A stretch of DNA of 47,547 bases, from NCBI GenBank assembly GCA_947652925.1, contig CANTEW010000018.1, positions 1-47,547 of the forward strand. Reading direction: 5' to 3'. Position numbers and translations under genes: made by a program. The stretch's first letter is position 1; each line of letters starts with the position of its first letter. The notes under the pieces were generated by a model that worked only from the letters and a program-made list of their open reading frames with translations, was not told where the DNA came from and did not search any database. Shown here one piece after another: positions 41,256 through 47,547 of this stretch. The stretch comes from an uncultured Lachnospiraceae bacterium (GTDB lineage: Bacteria; Bacillota; Clostridia; Lachnospirales; Lachnospiraceae).

Positions 41256-42458
41256 ATGTTCAAATTTAATACGATAGAAGAGGCGCTGGATGAACTGCGA
41301 AAAGGAAAGATCATCCTGGTGACCGACGACCCGGAACGGGAAAATGAAGGCGATTTCATCTGTGCGGCTGAATTTGCCACCACAGCCAATATCAACTTTA
41401 TGGCCACCCATGGGAAAGGGCTGATCTGTATGCCCATGTCCAAAGAATATGTGGGAAGACTGGGACTCCCCCAGATGGTCGCGCAGAACACAGATAACCA
41501 CGAGACCGCATTTACCGTATCCATCGACTCCGCCGAGACGACCACAGGGATCTCAGCGGCAGAGCGTTCTATGACCGCCCTAAAATGCGTGGATGAACAG
41601 GCAAAGCCAAAGGATTTCCGCCGTCCGGGACACATGTTCCCGCTCCTGGCCAAAGACAACGGCGTCCTGGAGAGAAACGGACACACAGAAGCTACCGTGG
41701 ATCTGTGCCGACTGGCCGGACTGAAAGAATGCGGACTCTGCTGCGAGATCATGCGGGAAGACGGCACCATGATGCGCACACCGGAGCTGACCGAGCTGGC
41801 AAAGCGCTGGGATATGACCTTTATCACGATCAAAGACCTCCAGAACTACCGCAAACACCACGACAAACTGGTCGACCGGGTCACGACCACCAAAATGCCC
41901 ACCCGATACGGGGATTTCACAGCCTATGGCTTCGTAAACCGTTTAAACGGGGAACACCATGTGGCGCTGGTCAAAGGCGAGATCGGGGACGGAAAAGAGG
42001 TCCTGTGCCGGGTGCATTCCGAATGTCTCACCGGTGACGCCTTCGGATCTTTGCGCTGTGACTGCGGACAGCAGCTGGCCGCCGCCATGACCCAGATCGA
42101 GAAGGAAGGACGGGGCATCCTGCTCTATATGCGCCAGGAAGGACGGGGCATCGGCCTGATCAACAAACTGCGGGCTTACGAACTCCAGGAACAGGGGATG
42201 GACACCCTAGAGGCCAATCTCGCCCTGGGCTTCGCCGGGGACCAGCGGGAATATTATATCGGATCCCAGATCCTCAAGGACCTGGGTGTCAAGAGTATGC
42301 GCCTGCTGACCAATAACCCGGATAAAGTCTACCAGCTCTCAGAATTCGGGATGGAGATCACGAAAAGGGAACCGCTCCAGATGCTCCCCACGAAATACGA
42401 CCTGTTTTATCTCCAGACCAAACAAAAACGGATGGGACACATCCTGAACTATCATTAA
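41256..42458 (+). CDS. ribBA: Bifunctional 3,4-dihydroxy-2-butanone-4-phosphate synthase/GTP cyclohydrolase II
   Basis: A 400-aa two-domain enzyme supplying both riboflavin precursors. The RibB half (1-~200) has [23 protein letters not shown] and RRPGHMFPL. The RibA half (~205-400) has [21 protein letters not shown] (zinc cysteines), [17 protein letters not shown] and NNPDKV. Both active sites look intact. An AAAGGAGAGG site precedes the ATG. Confidence 0.96.
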   Translation: MFKFNTIEEALDELRKGKIILVTDDPERENEGDFICAAEFATTANINFMATHGKGLICMPMSKEYVGRLGLPQMVAQNTDNHETAFTVSIDSAETTTGISAAERSMTALKCVDEQAKPKDFRRPGHMFPLLAKDNGVLERNGHTEATVDLCRLAGLKECGLCCEIMREDGTMMRTPELTELAKRWDMTFITIKDLQNYRKHHDKLVDRVTTTKMPTRYGDFTAYGFVNRLNGEHHVALVKGEIGDGKEVLCRVHSECLTGDAFGSLRCDCGQQLAAAMTQIEKEGRGILLYMRQEGRGIGLINKLRAYELQEQGMDTLEANLALGFAGDQREYYIGSQILKDLGVKSMRLLTNNPDKVYQLSEFGMEITKREPLQMLPTKYDLFYLQTKQKRMGHILNYH

Positions 42459-42473
42459 TAAAGAAAGGACACA

Positions 42474-42947
42474 ATGACCATGAAGACATTTGAAGGAAAA
42501 CTGATATCCCAGGACATCAAGATCGGCATCGTAGCCGCCCGTTTCAACGAATTTATCACATCAAGATTGTTGAGCGGCACACTAGACGGACTGACCCGCC
42601 ACGGCGTGAAAGACGAAGATATCCATGTAGCCTGGGTCCCCGGCGCTTTTGAGATCCCGTTGATCGCATCGAAAATGGTAAAGAGCAAAAAATACGATGC
42701 AGTCATCTGCCTGGGTGCAGTCATCCGGGGCAGCACCACCCACTATGACTATGTGTGCAACGAAGTCTCCAAAGGGATCGCCGCCATATCCCTCTCCAGC
42801 GACATCCCCGTCCTGTTCGGCGTGCTGACCACTGAAAACATCGAGCAGGCCATCGAACGCGCCGGCACGAAGGCAGGAAACAAAGGGTATGACTGCGCGC
42901 TGAGCGCCATCGAGATGGTCAATCTGATCCGGGAGATCGACGGATAA
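42474..42947 (+). CDS. ribH: 6,7-dimethyl-8-ribityllumazine synthase
   Basis: A 157-aa lumazine synthase. [49 protein letters not shown] (catalytic His) and [15 protein letters not shown] are clear. It begins ATGACCATGAAG; the second ATG (42480) is a possible alternative start. Last rib gene. Confidence 0.96.
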   Translation: MTMKTFEGKLISQDIKIGIVAARFNEFITSRLLSGTLDGLTRHGVKDEDIHVAWVPGAFEIPLIASKMVKSKKYDAVICLGAVIRGSTTHYDYVCNEVSKGIAAISLSSDIPVLFGVLTTENIEQAIERAGTKAGNKGYDCALSAIEMVNLIREIDG

Positions 42948-42991
42948 GAAGGTCCCAACTCTACTGACATTGTTAAAGAAAGGCTGGATAT

Positions 42992-44482
42992 ATGGAAATA
43001 TCATACAAAAGCACAAGGGGAGATGGAGAGACATATACTGCTTCACAGGCGATCCTGCAGGGACTTTCCCCCGACGGCGGGCTGTTTGTCCCCACCCAGA
43101 TCCCAAAACTCAAAAAAAGCCTGAAAGAACTCTCCCAGTTAAGTTACCAGGACCTGGCCTATGAGGTGATGAGCAGTTTCCTGACAGACTTCACCCCTGA
43201 TGAGCTAAAAGGGTGCATCGAGAGAGCATACGACAGCAAATTTGACACAGAGAAGATCGCACCTCTGGTGGAAAAGGGCGGCGTCCACTATCTGGAACTG
43301 TTCCATGGGGCGACCATCGCCTTCAAAGATATGGCGCTGTCCATCCTGCCCCACCTGATGACCACCGCCGCCAAAAAGAACCGGGAAGACCGGGAGATCG
43401 TGATCTTGACGGCGACCTCCGGCGATACGGGAAAAGCAGCGATGGCAGGTTTTGCAGACGTTCCCGGGACCAAGATCATTGTTTTCTACCCCAAGCACGG
43501 CGTCAGCCCCATCCAGGAAAAACAGATGGTGACCCAGAAGGGCGAGAACACCCACGTGGTGGGGATCACAGGGAATTTTGACGACGCACAGACAGCTGTC
43601 AAGAAGATGTTCCATGACCAGGATCTGGCCGCAGAGCTGGCCCGGGCAGGCTATCTGGTCTCCTCTGCCAATTCTATCAATATCGGACGGCTGGTCCCCC
43701 AGATCGTCTACTATGTATATGCCTACGCCACATTAGCAAGAGACGGGAAGATCCAGGACGGGGAGAAGATCAATGTTGTGGTACCCACCGGGAACTTCGG
43801 CAATATCCTGGCTGCCTATTATGGAAAACAGATGGGCCTGCCGCTCGATCGGCTGATCTGCGCTTCCAATGACAACAAGGTCCTCTATGATTTCTTCTCT
43901 ACAGGCATCTACGACAAGAACAGGGATTTCATCCTCACCACTTCGCCGTCCATGGATATACTGATCTCCAGCAACCTGGAACGTCTGATCTACAAGATCG
44001 CAGGGGATGATGCTGAAAGATGCAGGGGACTGATGGAGTCACTCTCCGCACAGGGCAAGTATGGGATCACCCCTGCCATGAGAGAACAGCTGGAAGACTT
44101 CTATGGCGGCTTTGCCACAGAAAAAGAGACCGCACAGACCATCGCCCAGGTATCCAAAGACACCGGATATATACTGGATCCCCATACAGCCGTGGCCGCT
44201 GCCGTATATGAAAAATATAAGGCGCAGACAGGAGATACCCGCACCACCGTCATCGCCTCCACAGCCAGCCCCTATAAATTTACCCGCAGCGTCCTGTGTG
44301 CGCTGGATCCAAAATACGACAGCATGACAGATCTTGAGCTGGTGGATGAGCTGCACAGGCTCACAGGCCTCCCCATCCCCAAAGCCATCGAAGAGATCCG
44401 CACGGCCCCTGTCCTCCATGACCGGGTGGTGGATGCAGAAGATATGCCTGCGGCAGTCAGGGACATCTTAGGGTGTGTTTGA
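42992..44482 (+). CDS. thrC: Threonine synthase
   Basis: A 496-aa PLP enzyme converting phosphohomoserine to threonine. The N-terminal YKSTRGDGETYTASQAIL, the PLP lysine in ATIAFKDMALSIL, ATSGDTGKAAM and VVPTGNFGNILAAYYGKQMG match the fold-type II long ThrC class. It lies 44 bp after ribH without a terminator, so rib-operon readthrough is likely. The final codons and TGA stop lie in TAGGGTGTGTTTGAA, which matches the MITE end. Confidence 0.96.
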   Translation: MEISYKSTRGDGETYTASQAILQGLSPDGGLFVPTQIPKLKKSLKELSQLSYQDLAYEVMSSFLTDFTPDELKGCIERAYDSKFDTEKIAPLVEKGGVHYLELFHGATIAFKDMALSILPHLMTTAAKKNREDREIVILTATSGDTGKAAMAGFADVPGTKIIVFYPKHGVSPIQEKQMVTQKGENTHVVGITGNFDDAQTAVKKMFHDQDLAAELARAGYLVSSANSINIGRLVPQIVYYVYAYATLARDGKIQDGEKINVVVPTGNFGNILAAYYGKQMGLPLDRLICASNDNKVLYDFFSTGIYDKNRDFILTTSPSMDILISSNLERLIYKIAGDDAERCRGLMESLSAQGKYGITPAMREQLEDFYGGFATEKETAQTIAQVSKDTGYILDPHTAVAAAVYEKYKAQTGDTRTTVIASTASPYKFTRSVLCALDPKYDSMTDLELVDELHRLTGLPIPKAIEEIRTAPVLHDRVVDAEDMPAAVRDILGCV

Positions 44483-44484
44483 AG
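44470..44484 (+). repeat. Solo MITE end overlapping the thrC stop
   Basis: TAGGGTGTGTTTGAA differs by one base from the right-end MITE consensus TAGAGTGTGTTTGAA. It contains the last codons and stop of thrC. No second end is found before deoC, though RC-like traces of the MITE interior (GGTACTCTTCTCGTAAAAG, 44550-44568) follow. Confidence 0.6.
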
Positions 44485-44550
44485 ATCTCAAATACCTTGA
44501 GATCACAGAAGGGATCCGTGGGAGATCTGTGATCCCCCGGATCCCTTCTG
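44484..44550. terminator. Tandem hairpins between thrC and deoC
   Basis: A GATCTCAA/TTGAGATC stem (44484-44504) is followed by a perfect 13-bp stem (44506-44518 with 44538-44550). They separate convergent genes and probably end both transcripts, although T tracts are weak. Confidence 0.65.
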
Positions 44551-44569
44551 GTACTCTTCTCGTAAAAGA

Positions 44570-45229
44570 TCACATAGGTGACCGTTCCTTGGCGATCTTG
44601 ACCAGACGGCTGGTCCCCAGCCTGTCTGCGCCCAGGCGGATGAATCTTTCTGCATCTTCGAATGAAGAGATCCCTCCGGCCGCTTTTATCTTCACCTGAC
44701 CGCCGCAATGTTCTCTCATGAGCTCCACGTCATCAAATGTGGCCCCCGCCGAGGAAAAGCCTGTGGACGTCTTGATGAAGTCCGCTCCCGAATCTGTAAC
44801 GATCCCACACATCCTTATCTTCTCTTCCTGGGTGAGCAGGCATGTCTCGATGATGACTTTTAATATCCTGCCTCTGCACGCCTCCCGGACCGCCCTGATC
44901 TCCTCCCCCACGTCCGCATACCTCTGGTCTTTCAGATATCCGATCTGTATGACCATGTCGATCTCTGACGCGCCCTTTCTGACCGCATCCTCCGCCTCAT
45001 ATACTTTTGCCTCTTTCGTGCTGTAGCCATTGGGAAAACCGATCACTGTACATATGGGGAGTTTCCCGTCTACATATCTTGCCGCCCGCTCCACATAAGA
45101 CGCCGGGATACATGCGGATGCTGTCCCGTATCTCATCCCATCATCCAGGATCCCTTTGATCTCATCCCAGGTGGCTGTCTGGGACAGCAGTGTATGATCC
45201 ACATATCTCAATATCTCTTTCTCTGTCAT
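44570..45229 (-). CDS. deoC: Deoxyribose-phosphate aldolase
   Basis: A 219-aa class I aldolase splitting deoxyribose-5-phosphate to acetaldehyde and glyceraldehyde-3-phosphate. [36 protein letters not shown] and the Schiff-base lysine in [15 protein letters not shown] are seen. It lies 12 bp after deoB as the second gene of a nucleoside-catabolism operon. Confidence 0.95.
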   Translation of the reverse strand: MTEKEILRYVDHTLLSQTATWDEIKGILDDGMRYGTASACIPASYVERAARYVDGKLPICTVIGFPNGYSTKEAKVYEAEDAVRKGASEIDMVIQIGYLKDQRYADVGEEIRAVREACRGRILKVIIETCLLTQEEKIRMCGIVTDSGADFIKTSTGFSSAGATFDDVELMREHCGGQVKIKAAGGISSFEDAERFIRLGADRLGTSRLVKIAKERSPM

Positions 45230-45241
45230 CTTCTACCCCTT

Positions 45242-46432
45242 CTATATCAGATACTTTAACAGCGACTCCCCGATCGTACCCAGGGGCATGGCTGTGCCAA
45301 AATTCTCCGCGACTGTTGCGCCCACCACCGCAAAAGACTCCTGCTCCGGCAGTCGTCCACTTGACTCCATACCCTTTGCGTATGCAAGGAAGGGCACCTT
45401 TTCCCTGGTATGGTCCGTCCCCGTATAAGTAGGATCGTTCCCATGATCCGCTGTGATGATCAGCAAGTCCTCCTCTCTGAGCTTCTCCAGGAGTATGCCC
45501 AGCCTCTCGTCGAACCTCTCCAGTTCATCCCGGTATCCCCGGGGATCCCTCCTATGCCCCCATTTGGCATCAAAATCCACCAGATTTACAAAGCACAGCC
45601 CTTCAAACTCTTCTCCCGCCAGTCCGATCGTCTGTTCCATACCATGGACAGAGGACTCTGACTTATACGCCTGGGTGATCCCCTCTCCGTCAAAGATATC
45701 CCTGATCTTACCCACAGAGATCACATCGTACCCATCCTCTTTCAATGCGTCCAGCACAGTCTTGCCCGGTGGTTTTAAAGCGTAATCGTGACGGTTGCTG
45801 GTGCGCTCAAATCCCCCTCTCCTTTTTCCGATATAAGGCCTGGCGATCACGCGCCCCACTTTCCACTCCTCTTTCAAGGTCAGCTCCCGTGCGATCTCAC
45901 AGCAGCGATACAGCTCCTGCAGGTCAAAAGTCTCCTCATTCCCGCAGATCTGCAGGACAGAATCCGCCGATGTGTACACGATCATATTGCCTGTGGCGAT
46001 CTCTTCCTCACCCAATTCCTCAATGATCTGGGTGCCGCTGGCGCTCCTGTTCCCGATCACTTTATGCCCGGTACGTTTTTCAAGTTCCCTGATCAGCTCC
46101 TGGGGAAAACCATCCTCTGTAAAAGTCTTGAACGGCGTCCTTGTCTCAATGCCCATCATCTCCCAATGGCCTGTCATCGTATCTTTGCCGTTGCTCTTTT
46201 CCCGCAAGATCCCCTGGTAGCCAAGAGGATCTCCCACCGCCGCCACTTGTCTGAGGGGCGTCAGATCCGCAAGTCCCAGGCTCTGCATATGAGGGATGCG
46301 GAAAGTATCCACCGCTCCCGAGATATGCCCCAGGGTATTGACTCCTATATCACCAAATCTCTCTGCATCCGGCATGGCCCCGATCCCCAGGGAATCGATC
46401 ACGACTACAAAGATCCGTTTATATTTTTTCAT
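45242..46432 (-). CDS. deoB: Phosphopentomutase
   Basis: A 396-aa alkaline-phosphatase-superfamily enzyme interconverting (deoxy)ribose-1- and -5-phosphate. [14 protein letters not shown] (metal Asp), [13 protein letters not shown] (catalytic Thr), [13 protein letters not shown] and TADHGNDPT (metal ligands) are intact. It feeds DeoC. No phosphorylase is in the operon. Confidence 0.96.
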   Translation of the reverse strand: MKKYKRIFVVVIDSLGIGAMPDAERFGDIGVNTLGHISGAVDTFRIPHMQSLGLADLTPLRQVAAVGDPLGYQGILREKSNGKDTMTGHWEMMGIETRTPFKTFTEDGFPQELIRELEKRTGHKVIGNRSASGTQIIEELGEEEIATGNMIVYTSADSVLQICGNEETFDLQELYRCCEIARELTLKEEWKVGRVIARPYIGKRRGGFERTSNRHDYALKPPGKTVLDALKEDGYDVISVGKIRDIFDGEGITQAYKSESSVHGMEQTIGLAGEEFEGLCFVNLVDFDAKWGHRRDPRGYRDELERFDERLGILLEKLREEDLLIITADHGNDPTYTGTDHTREKVPFLAYAKGMESSGRLPEQESFAVVGATVAENFGTAMPLGTIGESLLKYLI

Positions 46433-46471
46433 ATCTTTACCTGCCTGCTCATGTTTTCTCCATTGTACAAC

Positions 46472-46523
46472 AGCAAAAAAAACTATTCAAGCTCTATCCA
46501 AAAATAACGAAAGCCTATATAAT
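46472..46523. promoter_or_regulatory. Divergent deoBC and LysR-gene promoters sharing a -35 box
   Basis: Minus strand: TTGAAT (46495-46500) and TACAAT (46472-46477), spacer 17, for deoB. Plus strand: TATAAT (46518-46523) with the same 46495-46500 hexamer in the -35 position, spacer 17, for the LysR gene. The predicted plus-strand start site falls on the LysR ATG. Confidence 0.65.
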
Positions 46524-46529
46524 GATCCT

Positions 46530-47438
46530 ATGACGATCAATCAATTAGAATATTTCCTGGTCTGCGCTAAACACGTGTCCCTGACAAAAGCAGCTGAAGA
46601 ATTATATACGACCCAACCCCATGTGAGCATGGTGATCAAATCCCTGGAAAAGGAGCTGGGGGTGACACTGTTTGACAGAAATGCCCGCGGGGTAGGTTTG
46701 ACAGAAGAAGGAAGGCGCATCCACCCCTATGCTGTCAACGCGTTAAAAAACACGGCCCTGATCTTCTCCGCCTGCCAGGAGCATGTCCGTCCCAGCCTGC
46801 GGATTGCCACCAACTCCAGCAGCCACATGACCGCTCTACTAGCTGGATATTATCAACGATACCAAGCTGAAGATCCATTCTTCCAGTATACGGAATGTAA
46901 GATCGAAGACATGCTGGCGCTGCTCTCGGAACAGGGATACGACCTGGGCTTTTCCTTTGTCCCAGAACATAAAAAACCCGCTCTTTTCCAGATGCTCAAA
47001 CGCAGGCATCTGGCATTTACCCCTTTGTATACGGCAGACCTCGTCCTTTATGTAGGCAGAAAACATCCTCTGTACGGGACAGCCGTCCTCAGACCGGAAA
47101 AGCTGTCTGATCTGCGTTTTATCCAACTGGAAGATGATTTTTTTGCCGTGGAAGACCTTCTGTATGATATAAGCCTAAAACAGATCATCAAGACAAACAG
47201 CAGCCATATGATGATCCATATGTTCGAACACACGGATCTGTGCAATCTGGGGAGTTTCTGGCTCAAAGACATGTTCCGCCAATATGATTTCGGGAGGATC
47301 GTTGTCGATGGTTTTCAGGGACAAGTGTCCTTTGGATATGTAAGGCATTGTTCCCGCCCTCTGAGTATACAGGAGAGATCGTTCCTTGCATTTCTCCAGG
47401 CATCTATCCGCAAGGACAGCCGCCCCTCTCCCCCCTAG
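46530..47438 (+). CDS. LysR-family transcriptional regulator
   Basis: A 302-aa regulator. The N-terminal winged helix is clear (MTINQLEYFLVCAKHVSLTKAAEEL, TQPHVSMVIKSLEKELGVTLFDRN). A LysR substrate-binding domain follows (~88-290), shorter on motifs, so the ligand is unknown. The ATG at 46530 lies about 7 nt after a TATAAT and has no ribosome site, so the mRNA may be leaderless. It diverges from deoBC and may control it. The TAG stop is the first inner base triplet of the terminal repeat, so the C-terminus may be altered by insertion. Confidence 0.9.
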   Translation: MTINQLEYFLVCAKHVSLTKAAEELYTTQPHVSMVIKSLEKELGVTLFDRNARGVGLTEEGRRIHPYAVNALKNTALIFSACQEHVRPSLRIATNSSSHMTALLAGYYQRYQAEDPFFQYTECKIEDMLALLSEQGYDLGFSFVPEHKKPALFQMLKRRHLAFTPLYTADLVLYVGRKHPLYGTAVLRPEKLSDLRFIQLEDDFFAVEDLLYDISLKQIIKTNSSHMMIHMFEHTDLCNLGSFWLKDMFRQYDFGRIVVDGFQGQVSFGYVRHCSRPLSIQERSFLAFLQASIRKDSRPSPP

Positions 47439-47547
47439 TGCGCCATCCGGCCAGAAATCATAGTTTGGCTCCGCCTGTTCAGCACCATTGCGTCGTTAAG
47501 ATTTCTAACCGATGCACCGCATCGCTGTCGAAATCTTGCCTAGCACT
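47435..47547 (-). repeat. Terminal 113-bp hairpin-rich repeat, right copy
   Basis: Inverted copy of positions 1-113 with two mismatches. Its inner end CTAGTGCG supplies the TAG stop of the LysR gene. Similarity stops exactly at 47435, where flanking sequences diverge. Confidence 0.85.

Noticed and set aside
1-47547. Composite transposon or prophage bounded by the terminal repeats
   Set aside because: The content is core metabolism with no transposase, integrase or phage gene; a contig break at a repeat explains the ends better.

Overview
The window looks like chromosomal DNA of a Clostridia-type Firmicute, most likely a gut Lachnospiraceae. This is inferred from the consensus TTGACA/TATAAT promoters with strong AGGAGG ribosome sites, the NiaR-controlled nadABC operon, the FMN-riboswitch ribDEBAH operon, the ilvE/thyA-folA/coaX-dusB content and YtrA/Bce-type regulators. 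Most of it is ordinary, tightly packed housekeeping and accessory metabolism. No phage, plasmid, CRISPR or large transposon is visible. The two ends are inverted copies of one 113-bp hairpin-rich repeat (2 mismatches), so the window is probably an assembly contig broken at a repeat family at both ends.

Layout. (1) 0.3-3.8 kb, minus strand: nadA-nadB-nadC-niaR, NAD synthesis with its own repressor. (2) 4.0-6.3 kb, plus strand: csoR and a P1B metal ATPase, visibly more AT-rich, followed 9 bp later by an intact ~239-bp MITE. (3) 6.7-7.7 kb: a secreted GH5 endoglucanase. (4) 7.7-17.0 kb: a molybdenum/tungsten region. modABC (minus) is divergent from MOSC - molybdopterin-binding protein - moeA - mobB - a MobA-like/ModE fusion (plus), and convergent with a MOSC-MogA fusion gene coupled to two chromate-type (CHR) transporter genes (minus). 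(5) 17.3-23.5 kb: a 48-aa ORF, an FtsX-type ABC exporter, a DUF2284-like Cys-rich protein and an OmpR-type two-component system. (6) 23.5-26.0 kb: ilvE and thyA-folA. (7) 26.2-32.3 kb: an orphan 108-aa gene, a BceRS-like two-component system, a hemerythrin and a YtrA/YtrB-like GntR-ABC operon. (8) 32.5-39.0 kb, minus strand: NfeD, SPFH, patatin, argF, birA, a small hypothetical, coaX and dusB. (9) 39.1-44.5 kb, plus strand: tRNA-Gly(CCC), FMN riboswitch, ribD-ribE-ribBA-ribH, thrC. (10) 44.6-46.4 kb, minus: deoB-deoC, divergent from a LysR regulator whose stop codon lies in the terminal repeat.

The most interesting region is the molybdenum block. Its apparent regulator has a ModE-type winged helix with the usual C-terminal molybdate-binding domain absent. 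In its place is an N-terminal MobA/MocA-like nucleotidyltransferase fold that has lost the catalytic glycine-rich loop and metal-binding Asp. A perfect 22-bp palindrome just downstream of the modA -10 is the natural operator candidate. A compact, possibly pseudoknotted leader precedes the MOSC-MogA-CHR-CHR operon. Together these suggest a Mo/W supply circuit that may sense a cofactor or nucleotide intermediate rather than molybdate, with CHR proteins as possible oxyanion transporters. A second theme is that small repeat elements sit at gene 3' ends and supply stop codons (thrC, the 48-aa ORF, the LysR gene).
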